Part shown: positions 36,651-46,040 of the stretch, in pieces
Layout: every line of letters starts with the position of its first letter
Numbering within the stretch: position 1 is the stretch's first letter
DNA from: Candidatus Heimdallarchaeota archaeon
GTDB taxonomy: Archaea; Asgardarchaeota; Heimdallarchaeia; Heimdallarchaeales; Kariarchaeaceae
Length of the DNA stretch: 64,000 nucleotides
Direction of reading: 5' to 3'
Assembly: GCA_026702845.1 (NCBI GenBank)
Contig: JADCLS010000003.1
Location: 310,001 to 374,000 of the forward strand
Translations under genes and position numbers: made by a program
The notes under the pieces: generated by a model
What the model saw: the letters and a program-made list of their open reading frames with translations, nothing else
Databases searched by the model: none
What the model was told of the DNA's origin: nothing

Positions 36651-37089
36651 TCAAATTTTTGTCAATGATGTAACTTACCAGTAACACCTTAACAACAATC
36701 AACAACAGAGAGAACACTAGCAACTTCATCACCAATTTTTTCTCTCTCTCTTCATGATCATATGATCGAGAAATACCGAAGAAAATCGCAGCCAGGGAGC
36801 TGATGATTCCCAACACGTAGACTACATAACCCCATCCGGTATACTGTACAAGATGAGTAAAGATGCTGAACAGAAGGATGGTGGGAATTAGGTAGAAGTA
36901 CACATCAGAGAAGCAGATATTCCATCCGATAACCTTGATGATGTACATAATGACCAGAGCTGAGAGAGGAAAAATGATAAATGATAGGAAAAAGTAGAGT
37001 ATGGAGTTGAGATCTTTCAGGTTTAGTTCCATCACCATATACATGGTGAAGAAAATATTGATGATACACACCACAATCTGTTTGTTCAT
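36643..37089 (-). CDS. Four-span membrane protein, paralogue of the next gene
   Basis: 149 residues from the ATG at 37089 (NKQIVVCIINIFFTMYMVM). Four hydrophobic segments are clear, with a conserved cytosolic loop SRSYDHEEREKKLVMKLL between the third and fourth that matches SLIRSEEREEVNKILEVL in the neighbour at 37190. The gene overlaps the start of the small protein at 36264 by 8 nt, so they may be co-transcribed. No function recognised. Confidence 0.6.
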   Translation of the reverse strand: MNKQIVVCIINIFFTMYMVMELNLKDLNSILYFFLSFIIFPLSALVIMYIIKVIGWNICFSDVYFYLIPTILLFSIFTHLVQYTGWGYVVYVLGIISSLAAIFFGISRSYDHEEREKKLVMKLLVFSLLLIVVKVLLVSYIIDKNLIV

Positions 37090-37189
37090 ACTTATCAGTA
37101 CCAATAACTAATGTATGGTGTGTGATAAAAGTTTCCCCAACAGAATAGGGTCATTTCTCATAATAATATCACTATGTATATTCAGATGA

Positions 37190-37636
37190 TTAGAGCATGA
37201 CCATCCCTGGCCCGATGAAAAATAATAGCCAAAGCAAAAACCCACTGACCCAAAGAACTATACCAGCCACCATCATTTTTAGTACTTCCAAGATTTTGTT
37301 CACCTCTTCTCGTTCTTCCGATCTGATCAGACTAAGAACTACAGCGAATATGATGACTATAATCAGTATAATTCCTAGTATCAAAGCTGCATCCAATGAG
37401 TATGGCCTAACAATGATGAAGAGTATGAACAACAATTGACTCGGAATCACATACAGATAAGATTCAACACGATCAAGTGATTTGTTGAACAATGCATTGC
37501 ATGCTCTATAGAACAGAGCCAGAAAAGGAAAAAAAGTGACTGATGCAATGATTAACATGATCAATACTGTATTAAATTCAACAGTGTTGCGAAATATTCC
37601 CCATATCATAAAACTATCAAATGCAATATTACTCAC
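37190..37636 (-). CDS. Four-span membrane protein with uncertain 5' end
   Basis: The four spans and the RSEEREEVNKIL loop match the neighbour at 36643. The frame stays open to 37828, but the first 60 residues of that extension look non-coding. The GTG at 37636 (SNIAFDSFMIWGIF) is used here. An ATG at 37661 followed by GG and a run of eight A (37657-37650) would join this frame if one A were absent, giving MEKNTIPIVSN, which resembles the neighbour's MNKQIVVCIIN start. The start is therefore unsure. Confidence 0.5.
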   Translation of the reverse strand: MSNIAFDSFMIWGIFRNTVEFNTVLIMLIIASVTFFPFLALFYRACNALFNKSLDRVESYLYVIPSQLLFILFIIVRPYSLDAALILGIILIIVIIFAVVLSLIRSEEREEVNKILEVLKMMVAGIVLWVSGFLLWLLFFIGPGMVML

Positions 37637-38210
37637 AATTGGAATAGTATTTTTTTTCCATGGGTTCTTTGCTTGGTGGAGAGATAAAAATCCCTTTGCA
37701 CAAAGGAATGAATTCTGATCACGATTGGGTATTGATGATCTTTTGTTCGCGTATATATTTTTGCGTATAACTACAAAGTGCCAATTGTGCTCAAATTGCC
37801 ATATAGGGTGGGTTTTACAACAGTTCAACCATGGTTTCTCTCAAGGTAATGCGCAAATATCGGGATGCATCTATGTCGAAAAAATACAACTCTCTAGATT
37901 ATTAGATACTTATCTAGATATACGAGAAAGTAGATGCTCTAGCCAGATAGATTTCATTCCATATGGCCTATCGAATAGGTGATGATGAGTGGCAGATGAT
38001 CATTAATGTTTACCGGAGAAAAAATTGATATTGATATCATGAGATATCAAGGGAGCACTAGTAAAGATATCTTTGCAAAGTTTTGTCATTAAATGTTACT
38101 CCTGTTGAAGATATCATAATAGCCTATCAACTTCATTTCATATGATAGATATGATAGGCAAAAAAAATGAATCCAGGTTGACACAAGAAAGTCGTCAGCC
38201 CACTGGGTCA

Positions 38211-38366
38211 TTTGGGTGGTATAAGCAGTGAATCAGCAGGTGTATATCGCAACAGGGTGTAATTCCATAATTTTTCCATTTCATCAGATGTAAGTCCATC
38301 AACTTCTGAAAAGATCAGGTATTTCAATTGATCCTGCAACTTTGGCGTATAGTTATTTTGGTTAAA
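38211..38366 (-). pseudogene. Possible decayed gene fragment
   Basis: Between stops at 38367-38369 and 38208-38210 the minus strand reads 52 codons with protein-like composition (QDQLKYLIFSEVDGLTSDEM, EKLWNYTLLRYTPADSLLIP) but no ATG; only a TTG before QDQLKY could start it. It looks like the N-terminal remnant of a lost protein or a very small gene. The family is not recognised. Confidence 0.35.
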
Positions 38367-38543
38367 TTATCGGGAATAATGATTACTAGAGGATTCCAAA
38401 AACAAAATTTACTGCATGTGATTTGATTACATATGCAATTTTTGACATACATTGATCATTTACTATCCTACCCTAGATAAATAACAAATTTTCTAGATTA
38501 ATGGGTTATCATTTCAAATAGGAAAAAACAGATGATTTTGTAC

Positions 38544-38670
38544 TAGGTGAATTTATGCTGATAACACCTCCCAAAGGTAATATATGTGGACAAATGAAAT
38601 AACCCGATTAAAAATCGTTATCCCTTAACGAAATTCACCTATGGTAGAAGATGTTATTGAGGCTTCTACC
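38544..38670. repeat. Nested inverted repeats at the edge of AT-rich island 1
   Basis: TAGGTGAATTT at 38544-38554 is the exact reverse complement of AAATTCACCTA at 38631-38641. Just inside it is the palindrome TCGTTA-N5-TAACGA (38615-38631), and just outside a hairpin GGTAGAAG/CTTCTACC (38643-38650, 38663-38670). The cluster may be a regulatory or replication site or the end of a mobile element. Confidence 0.5.
38615..38631. repeat. Palindrome TCGTTA-N5-TAACGA, copy 1
   Basis: Perfect 6-bp arms around TCCCT, flanked by AAAA on the left and AATTCA on the right. Copies occur at 40112-40128 and 56591-56607 with the same spacing and flanks, and a worn copy near 55066. Confidence 0.65.
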
Positions 38671-40111
38671 GTTCATATTTGATGGGTGGGTAGATTGCAA
38701 GTGACACCATCCTCGAATACCTGAATATTTTAACATCTCAGCAGGTGCGCAGAATCATAGTTATCGATAATAAAATCTAGTTGAATCACCTGGTACTGAA
38801 TCTACTAGGGACAATTGAAAAAAATGGATCCAGTTTTTTTTGTTGATCATTTTTGACATTTTGATTCAAAAACGATAGTAAATCGTTTCCTGATGATTTT
38901 TAGTGAAAATTCAATTTGGTTATATTGATGAATATCGACGAATATACCGCAAAGAATAGTAAATATATATCTATAATAATAAATGATATTATAATTTATT
39001 ATTATTATAATCTAATATTACATATAATATGTTTCTAATTAAAATATTCTATAATTATTTATTTTAGTAAATTTCCAAAATTTCACTAAATCAAATTAAA
39101 ATATAAAAAAAACTCTTAAAGAGCAAATAAAATACGAGAATACACTCATTTTTAAATAAAGTGATATAACGTTGGTTAGGACTCGTATCAGTGGTACTAG
39201 ATGTAATTCGCTAAATATTAGTTGACATTCAAATATTTATTAATCAAATGGATTTACAACAAAATATTAAACACTGTAAATTTATATATTTCAGGCTATT
39301 TTATAATGAAAATCATATTATAAATCATTATTAGTTTAATATTAAATATACTAAAATAATAACTAATGTTTTATCGGATTTAACTCGTATAATTTTAAAT
39401 TTGATATAATGTTTTATCAATCATTTATGGTATGAAGTCGAAAAACTCAAGTCATTTATATAATTCGAAATTAGAATTATTATCTATAAATCTATGAATT
39501 AATAGATTATTTCATAATTTTAATATTATTTTGATCATATATCGAAATTTCGATATATTTTTACACTTAATGGCGTGATCTATAATATCTTCAAAGTAAA
39601 ATAATCATTTGTATATAACATATAACAAGTATTAATTTAACTTATCAATCATAATTATTTTTTATTTATAACCATTAATTTATTGAATATTTGTAAGATG
39701 AAATAATATTCTGATCACTTAGTTGAACCAATGCTCATCTAATTAGCTGATATTCATTTGATTAACATTTTTTAATTAATTCAAAATATTAAATGTACTA
39801 ATTATTATATTAATAAATTTTATTATCATTATTTTCATTCACTATTTCATTGGTGTTTTATACATATGAATTTTATGGATGATATTAAAAATGATACAAA
39901 CACAATAATTTTAATCATATGTATGTATATGTACTATATATAACCACATTAACATATAAATACACATTATTTTTGGTTAGAATACATATGTGTATTTAAC
40001 ATATGTATATTTTATCTAGTTAATCATCTAGAATAATAATACACATATGTATATAACATACAGATATTCTTTTTTTCAATTATCTTACAAAATCTTCATT
40101 TATTCCTCATT

Positions 40112-40128
40112 TCGCTACCCCTTAACGA
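40112..40128. repeat. Palindrome TCGCTA-N5-TAACGA, copy 2
   Basis: One arm carries a single change against TCGTTA. It ends 6 bases before the ATG of the HAD gene at 40135, so it could act as an operator there, and it marks the right edge of AT-rich island 1. Confidence 0.65.
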
Positions 40129-40134
40129 TTTTTC

Positions 40135-40857
40135 ATGGATTATCACATTTTTTTTGATGATGGAGGGGTTTTGAATAATAACCAACAACGGGGCCTGAAA
40201 TGGCAAAATTTGATAGGTGAATTTTTTCAATCTAAATATGGAGGATCTCTGGAGGATTGGGGCCAAGCAAATGTGAAGGCAATGATGCATGAGATCAGTA
40301 CCTATCAATCACTCGAACCTGATACTCCTTTTGATCCCAACCATCAACTCTTTGCCGATTGGATACTTGATATGTTTGATGCCATGCATATTCCATTAGA
40401 TGAAGATCCATTTGTTATGCGTCAGAAAACAATAGAGTATATTATTCCAAAAGCACATGCACCTTTTCCTGGTATCATCGAAGCAGTGAAAACATTGGCA
40501 CCTCATTTTACTCTGCATACTGCATCGAATGAACGATCAGAAGAATTGGAGTTGTATCTACAAGGTATGGGAATCCGGAATTGCTTTGACAAATCTTATG
40601 GCCCTGACTTGGTTGGCTTATTCATTAAGCGATCTCCCATGCATTACCAGAGAATATTTGACCAACTGGCCATTCATCCATCACAAGCTATCATTATTGA
40701 TGATACCCCTCAAATCATTGATATAATTGAGAAAGTTGGAGCCACTCCCATTCAATCACTTTTCCCACGTACACATCAAGCAAGTACAACACACGCATTT
40801 GAAACTGCTGAGGAATTACTGGATTGCATTCGTAACATCACTGGTTATGATCTATAA
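40135..40857 (+). CDS. HAD-superfamily hydrolase, DDGG variant
   Basis: 240 residues with a helical cap after motif I. Motif I is FFDDGGVLN (nucleophile Asp8), so the second Asp of the usual DxD is Gly10. Motif II is TASNERSEE and the acidic motif IIIDDTPQIID lies near 180. The subfamily with FDDGGV and a KWQxLxGEFF cap start occurs in bacteria and keeps this variant; it probably does not act as a standard phosphatase, because Asp+2 is the general acid. The gene is isolated between AT-rich island 1 and the next operon, with a palindrome just before its ATG. Confidence 0.8.
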   Translation: MDYHIFFDDGGVLNNNQQRGLKWQNLIGEFFQSKYGGSLEDWGQANVKAMMHEISTYQSLEPDTPFDPNHQLFADWILDMFDAMHIPLDEDPFVMRQKTIEYIIPKAHAPFPGIIEAVKTLAPHFTLHTASNERSEELELYLQGMGIRNCFDKSYGPDLVGLFIKRSPMHYQRIFDQLAIHPSQAIIIDDTPQIIDIIEKVGATPIQSLFPRTHQASTTHAFETAEELLDCIRNITGYDL

Positions 40858-41029
40858 ATAAAAAGACATATCTTGAGATGTTCCGATAATCAGACTATCA
40901 TGGCTAGAAATTAGTCCGTTCTTTTATTATCGAGTTACACTTATCGTACAGAGGACTTATATATTTGAGCAAATATACTATATTAACTATATTAACTATC
41001 GCTCCTGATAGTTATATTTGGTGATTACA

Positions 41030-42106
41030 ATGACTGAAATGTCTGATATCAAATTAAGTTCACAATTCATTAGGCTAGCTGAGCTCATGGTCGGTAGAAT
41101 CTCGACTGTTGAGTTCAGTCCAATAGAGGCAAAACTGCTCTTCAATCTCACAGCTCATCCTGAGGAGATATCCAATTTTCATTGGGATCTCAAAGGGAAT
41201 TATGTCAAGGGCCATATCAAAGAGCAGGTATTTGTCTATCCTCCAAAGTTTATGACTCAGGATTATCTATCTGGAAAAACTTGGCATCCACATGCAATGA
41301 CTGCAGCTATCCTGCAGCATATTGAATCAAAATTGGGATCGGTACAGATGCAGAAAAAAATGCAACAGATCCTGTTTGATGAGTTTGAGCATCTTACCAT
41401 GGTACAGGCCAAGGCTCTTATCAAGAGAAATCTCGATATTGACCTGACATCACTGGAGAAAAATGAGATGACCATGCTCAGAAGGACGATGGAATCCTAT
41501 GAGAAGATGATCACAGCCCTTGGTACTTCCATGCATAAGCAGAGAATCGGAGAGGTAATCCTTGATTCGCCCGGTCCAGCCATGGAAGTGGATGAGTATC
41601 TCAATCATCACACTGATGCCCTGCATTTCAAGTGTTGGGAGTGTAATATGGTCCAATCCTTCCCTGATACCAAGTCTCCCATGATGATCCCCATGCACCA
41701 TAATCTCCCTATGTCGCTGAATATTGTTCCTATGGACCTTCCTGTATCCGGAAAGGAGTTGTTGGAGACTAAGTTGGAGCTAGACGAGGCAGTGAAAAAG
41801 GGAATGGAGCGTCTGGAGCCGGTGAAATCTAAGATTTTATCCAAGGCACCCATTGATCTCAGCAATTATCTGCAGGCTCATAGTCCTGATCTCTCTTCTC
41901 GCAAGGTGATGATGCATGATCTGAAGTATTACTGCCCTGATTGCGATGAATATTCTGATATTCCTACTGATCTCAAGCGAGATTTGTTGATGAGTTATCC
42001 CAGTGAGTTACCCAAGCACAAGGGTAAGGATCTACAAATAAGAATCGTCACCATCAGTGATGATGGAGTGTTACAACCGGATTATAAATTATCCACTTCT
42101 TCATAA
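41030..42106 (+). CDS. Uncharacterised protein with Cys/His metal motifs
   Basis: 358 residues from the ATG at 41030. The N-terminal 190 residues are mixed alpha/beta with a helical middle (QMQKKMQQILFDEFEHLTM). The C-terminal part has CWEC near residue 205 and CPDC near 305, which may form one zinc site joined across a long insertion (LETKLELDEAVKKGMERL helix). No signal or span. The gene runs into the BtrH-like gene 90 bp downstream in the same direction. Family not recognised. Confidence 0.6.
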   Translation: MTEMSDIKLSSQFIRLAELMVGRISTVEFSPIEAKLLFNLTAHPEEISNFHWDLKGNYVKGHIKEQVFVYPPKFMTQDYLSGKTWHPHAMTAAILQHIESKLGSVQMQKKMQQILFDEFEHLTMVQAKALIKRNLDIDLTSLEKNEMTMLRRTMESYEKMITALGTSMHKQRIGEVILDSPGPAMEVDEYLNHHTDALHFKCWECNMVQSFPDTKSPMMIPMHHNLPMSLNIVPMDLPVSGKELLETKLELDEAVKKGMERLEPVKSKILSKAPIDLSNYLQAHSPDLSSRKVMMHDLKYYCPDCDEYSDIPTDLKRDLLMSYPSELPKHKGKDLQIRIVTISDDGVLQPDYKLSTSS

Positions 42107-42196
42107 ATACCATCTTTGACCCAATCACACAAATCATGAAATTTTTCATTATACTCGCTATATCTTTATGTAACACTTGCTACAATTGACTTGCAC

Positions 42197-43657
42197 ATGA
42201 CTAGTCAGATCAGCTCACTTAATCGGCACATGTACAATCTATTTGCTGATATAGAGGATGTTATCAATAAATCCACAGAAGAATTTTGGGAGATCATGGC
42301 CCATGAGAATTACCATTTACCCTTCACCGAATCCCCCAAGATGATTATGTATCATCTCATCAAGGTTATTCCAGCAGCAGGATATCTAGATTTTCCTGAA
42401 CTGGTTACCTCTTTGAAGATGAAGGAGTTTATCTGGACCAAGGATACAACTATGACCATACCCTATCTTCTAGAACAGATGCAGCTTATCAAGGAGGCAT
42501 ACATTCAGAAATATGCATCATTGAGTGATGAAGCATTGATGAAAGATGATACTCTTGATCGGATAGTCAAGACACTGGTTCATTCACGTAATCACCTGGG
42601 ACAGTATGCCATGCAGCTGAGACAATCAGATCTGGGAAATATGCATTACTACTCATATGAACTCACGCAACAGATGAGCTTAGATCAGACTGCCAAGAAG
42701 CAACTACAGGGATTTTTGCCTCATGGTGGTCGTGGTTCCTACATGTGGACATCTGGTGCTGAGGTATTGATCAGTGCGGCAAATTATTATGGCTATACTT
42801 ATCCTCGTTGCTTGATTTATGCTGTATCTGGCTATGCTTTTCTACTCAATATCAATGATGGTCTCTGTGCCAGTGGTCCATATGTATTTCACTGGCCTCA
42901 GGGCTGGAAACACCTTGAAGTTCTGGGTATGAAGGTGGAGGAAATAGGCAGGATCACCAAGGATACGCCTCAGGAACAACGAGAAGAGATAGTGGCCTCA
43001 GTTAAACAGTATCTAGATCAGGATATGGTGGTGGTGGCCGCCAATCTTGATCATCAGGCAATAGTTGCATATAATGATGATTCTTTCTCTCTTGTACCGG
43101 GATACAAGGGTAGTAAGCCAATGCCACCCAAGATTAATTACTTCACCTGGGAGGAGTATGGAGAAGAGTTGATGCCATTGTTCTATGTCATCAAGAAAAC
43201 ATCTCCTAAAAAGCCCAAGGAGATGGTTCTGGAGGCATTGAAGGTGGGTATGGAGCTATTCAGACATCCCGAGCGATGGGCTGGTAGGGAATACCGGCAG
43301 GGACCCACTGATGTATCGGTGAGTAGGGTGGGTATCAAGGGTTATGAACATTGGATCAAAGCATTGCAGGATGATAGAATGGAGGATCACTGGGGAATGA
43401 CCTTCAATCCCCTGGTGTGGTCAGAATGTAGGTGGATGGCTCATCGGTTCATGCAGAAAATGCAACAGATGGTGGGTCCACAAGTAGCTGCAGAAGAGCT
43501 ATCACAGCTCTATCTCACCATCAGTGTTAATATGCTGGATCTGATTGGTATGGATCGTGAGGAATCAATATCTTGGGTTCGTGAGTTACAGAAGATGGAG
43601 ATGCAGGCAGAGGAATTGCTGGAACAGGCTTTCTTTCCACTCACAGATGGATTGTAG
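42197..43657 (+). CDS. DinB-like four-helix bundle fused to a BtrH/C39-like domain
   Basis: 486 residues. The N-terminal 160 look like a DinB/YfiT-type helical bundle (HENYHLPFTESPKMIMYHLIK, VHSRNHLGQYAMQL with possible His ligands). The middle (CLIYAVSGYAFLLNINDGLC, then KQYLDQDMVVVAANLDHQAIVAYND) has the order expected for the papain-like butirosin BtrH_N/C39 fold: catalytic-type Cys first, His late. A helical C-terminus follows. If right, it could cut or transfer an acyl or peptidyl group. The preceding zinc-motif gene is a probable partner. Confidence 0.55.
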   Translation: MTSQISSLNRHMYNLFADIEDVINKSTEEFWEIMAHENYHLPFTESPKMIMYHLIKVIPAAGYLDFPELVTSLKMKEFIWTKDTTMTIPYLLEQMQLIKEAYIQKYASLSDEALMKDDTLDRIVKTLVHSRNHLGQYAMQLRQSDLGNMHYYSYELTQQMSLDQTAKKQLQGFLPHGGRGSYMWTSGAEVLISAANYYGYTYPRCLIYAVSGYAFLLNINDGLCASGPYVFHWPQGWKHLEVLGMKVEEIGRITKDTPQEQREEIVASVKQYLDQDMVVVAANLDHQAIVAYNDDSFSLVPGYKGSKPMPPKINYFTWEEYGEELMPLFYVIKKTSPKKPKEMVLEALKVGMELFRHPERWAGREYRQGPTDVSVSRVGIKGYEHWIKALQDDRMEDHWGMTFNPLVWSECRWMAHRFMQKMQQMVGPQVAAEELSQLYLTISVNMLDLIGMDREESISWVRELQKMEMQAEELLEQAFFPLTDGL

Positions 43658-43733
43658 ATGCCTTCTCCCTGTAAAATTTCCCTAGTTCCTCCCTTAGGAA
43701 TAGTTTTTTATGCCTTACCTGCTCATTTAAGCT

Positions 43734-44003
43734 ATGCAGAAATGGATGAAATTCCATATTTTGGGTTCTACAAAGTCTCCTGTGCAGCTTGTAGAGGGCC
43801 TGAAAGGCATTGATGGTATTGAGCTCATTGACGTTCTGGTGGATGAGGATCAAGTATATGTGGAATTCAGCTATCGGCAACATCTATTTTCCATGCATAA
43901 TCCCGATAATGCTAGTGCTGGATACTGGTTTTACTATGTTATCAAGCGTTCTTCTCAGCAGATTAATGATGAGTTACGTCTTCTGATCAATCAGATTGCA
44001 TAA
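43734..44003 (+). CDS. Small protein, paralogue of the gene at 36264
   Basis: 89 residues with an alpha/beta pattern (KWMKFHILGSTKSPVQLVE, VYVEFSYRQHLFSMHNP, SAGYWFYYVIKRSSQQIN). The FSMHNP and GYWFYYxIK elements match the gene at 36264. There is no export signal. The fold may be ferredoxin-like. It follows the BtrH-like gene by 76 bp in the same direction. Function unknown. Confidence 0.65.
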   Translation: MQKWMKFHILGSTKSPVQLVEGLKGIDGIELIDVLVDEDQVYVEFSYRQHLFSMHNPDNASAGYWFYYVIKRSSQQINDELRLLINQIA

Positions 44004-44045
44004 AAAAAAGAAATAAAGGTCCTCCCCCGAGGTATTAGATTGAAT

Positions 44046-44294
44046 TTAGGCTGTACAGTCGCCAGTACCGCTTCCGTGCATGCCTCCAACACCAGAGCCA
44101 TCGCGTGCCTGTGTTTGATCACCAATACCTGTTCCATCCATGTCTCCATGGTGATTTCCATGGGTAAATGCGCCAGATCCATCCTGAGGACAATCAGTTA
44201 CATCAGTAACATCATCATCAGCACCCACCATGGTGATTCCATATATTGCCAAGCTGGCCAGCATTACAAATCCAAAAAGTTTCATCGTGTTCAT
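44046..44294 (-). CDS. Small secreted Gly/Asp-rich protein
   Basis: 82 residues from the ATG at 44294. A signal peptide (KLFGFVMLASLAIYGITMVGA) is followed by an acidic, Gly/His-rich mature part of about 58 residues with repeated (D/H)GTG, DGSG, HGSG steps and two cysteines (TDCPQDG near the start, GTGDCTA at the end) that could bond. The pattern suggests a flexible metal-binding or cell-wall peptide. No family is recognised. Confidence 0.6.
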   Translation of the reverse strand: MNTMKLFGFVMLASLAIYGITMVGADDDVTDVTDCPQDGSGAFTHGNHHGDMDGTGIGDQTQARDGSGVGGMHGSGTGDCTA

Positions 44295-44303
44295 GTTTTG
44301 CAA

Positions 44304-44744
44304 CTCCTTTGACGAGTGTTCTCGCCAAATAATCCTTGGGTATGATTATTTAAAGTCATTGAGTTAAAATGGCCTCGAAAACAGCTCAAATCCATTCAAA
44401 TGCACAATATATAATTATAAATTAAACAATAAATCCCTTCTTGTGATTTGCCTAACATCCGCACATTACTGTTTTCTATCTTCTTGCGATCATGGGATTG
44501 ATGCTGGATATCTCCTCCCTGCTGTTAGAATCCAAGATTGTGGGGCTACAGGCAAGAATATTGCTAGATTCTAGGGATACTCCTCTTTCCACCCTCTCAT
44601 TCTATCATGATTACTGGTGGGTGACTTTTGCTCCCTGTCTGATGTGTTATATGCAAGATTCATTCCTTCCATTGGCCTGGTGGCTCTGTGGTATAGAGAT
44701 TCAGATCTCTGAAAAAGGAATTTATGTGGGCATTGCCCTATGAA
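44304..44744. other. Intergenic region with a doubtful ORF
   Basis: The region has a TATA-like AATATATAATTATAAATTAA at 44406. A plus-strand frame at 44492-44743 (83 codons, hydrophobic, MGLMLDISSLLLESKIVGLQ) ends one base before the stop of the convergent DUF1152 gene. Its composition is compatible with a small membrane protein, but there is no homologue I can name and no promoter close to the ATG, so it is left as a possibility only. Confidence 0.25.
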
Positions 44745-45746
44745 TTATCGTCGTTGTAGCTTCTCATCTAACTCATCAGTATCAAATGTGCTAAAATTGC
44801 GTTCTCGATGGATAAATTGCGAGATAACACTATTCACCTCGGATAGATTCTTAAGATTCTCAATTTCCTTGGCGTAGAGCACTCGATTGTATACTGTTTG
44901 CAGATCAAAACACCAGTACTGCCCCATAATCGGTGAGATTTGTAATTCTGATCCTCTGGTGCGTGGAGTGCGATGTATATCACCAAATTCTCCATTAAGT
45001 GCTGAGACAATGGAATTCTGTACTATTGATTGATAATTCTCCTTCTCCTGATTGGCAAAATTCACTAATTCAATGTACTTTTTGACAGATGGACTGTTTT
45101 TATCAAGAGCAAATGCACCCTTGAATCCATTGAGTTTGATAAGTTCAGCCATTGCTTTCCAATTATCTTTATCAGCCACTCCATGGAAGTAATCCACAGT
45201 GATTCCCAGGCATACCAGGTATTTTCGTGCCTGCACGCTTTGTGCAGCAACGATAGAGGTCATATCTTCCACAGGGGTACCTAGTCCCACCTCATCTCCG
45301 CGCATCAAAGAATCATTGCCTCCATCAAGGAGAATCACCGTATCCAGCTTAAGATCTCTTACCAGAGCTTGATAGGTATGTGCCAGTAGCTTCGGTCCCA
45401 CCCGGTGAAAAGTAAAAATATCCATCTCCAAGCCTTGAGTCTTCAAATAATCCGCAAGATACTTCTCTGGGCAGTATACTCCCTTGGGTATGGCTGATGA
45501 TGCTGTGATGATGCTGCAATGTTTATCAAACTGATCCAATTTCCAGCGTTTATCCTCTACATTGCTCAGTGTGTAGGAAGCCAAGTACACTTCTTTACCC
45601 ATACCCGTAAGAGAGAAAAACAGGGGGATTCCTGCATAAATATCAAATCCTCCACCTGCACCGGCGATAAGCACACGCTCTGATCCCTGTATCTCCTGCA
45701 GGAATTTGGGTAGAATGTCCATATGGCATCGATTCTGCATCTCCAT
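44745..45746 (-). CDS. DUF1152 family protein
   Basis: 333 residues, or about 325 if it begins at the ATG before DILPKFLQEI. The glycine-rich AGAGGGFDIYAGIPL and the later LLDGGNDSLMRGDEVGLGTPVEDM are hallmarks of DUF1152, a family spread through archaea and some bacteria with a Rossmann-like nucleotide-binding start. Length fits. The LDGGNDSLxRGDE loop is the likely active site. Chemical role is not established. Stand-alone gene. Confidence 0.85.
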   Translation of the reverse strand: MEMQNRCHMDILPKFLQEIQGSERVLIAGAGGGFDIYAGIPLFFSLTGMGKEVYLASYTLSNVEDKRWKLDQFDKHCSIITASSAIPKGVYCPEKYLADYLKTQGLEMDIFTFHRVGPKLLAHTYQALVRDLKLDTVILLDGGNDSLMRGDEVGLGTPVEDMTSIVAAQSVQARKYLVCLGITVDYFHGVADKDNWKAMAELIKLNGFKGAFALDKNSPSVKKYIELVNFANQEKENYQSIVQNSIVSALNGEFGDIHRTPRTRGSELQISPIMGQYWCFDLQTVYNRVLYAKEIENLKNLSEVNSVISQFIHRERNFSTFDTDELDEKLQRR

Positions 45747-46040
45747 ATTTAATCTCTTATCAGGTATAATCAGATTTTGCCCGTCTTTGTTATGTATCCA
45801 TTCAATTGCTTATCTGGGGGATCTATATTCAAGAAATTTCAGATAGAGGGGAAATAATTACAATCATCACTCGGTGACATAATTTGATATATTTTGACAT
45901 TAATCAGGGCTATGGGCAGCAGGAATAGAGTAGATGCGATACTGATCTTCACTGCAAATCCTTCAAAAATTGCCAAATTTGCACGAAGAACGCTCTGAAA
46001 GCATATAAAGCATTATAAATCCAGTATCCAAGGTATCGTA

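Larger units (their letters stand above)
37829..40134. other. Gene-poor AT-rich island 1
   Basis: No intact gene is supported in these 2.3 kb. The first 700 bases are of mixed composition and hold a decayed gene piece (38211-38366) and an 8-bp hairpin pair (GCCTATCA 38122-38129, TGATAGGC 38152-38159). From about 38860 to 40130 the DNA is extremely AT-rich; the line 39301-39360 has only five G or C. It contains a palindrome near each end (38615, 40112), a block shared with island 2 (39173 onward) and iterated ACATATGT elements (39984, 39999, 40043). Confidence 0.7.

Noticed and set aside
37725..37982. Plus-strand ORF of 85 codons
   Set aside because: It begins inside the upstream extension of the membrane-protein frame and shows no protein-like pattern.
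37963..38028. 21-codon ORF beginning MAYRIGDDEW
   Set aside because: Reads like protein but is too short and lacks any support as a gene.
38963..40080. CRISPR-like array in the AT-rich island
   Set aside because: The repeated words are short and irregularly spaced, with no direct repeats of constant length and no cas genes in the window.
44492..44743. 83-codon hydrophobic ORF as a firm gene
   Set aside because: No homologue, no near promoter and it ends against the convergent stop; mentioned only as a possibility within the intergenic entry.
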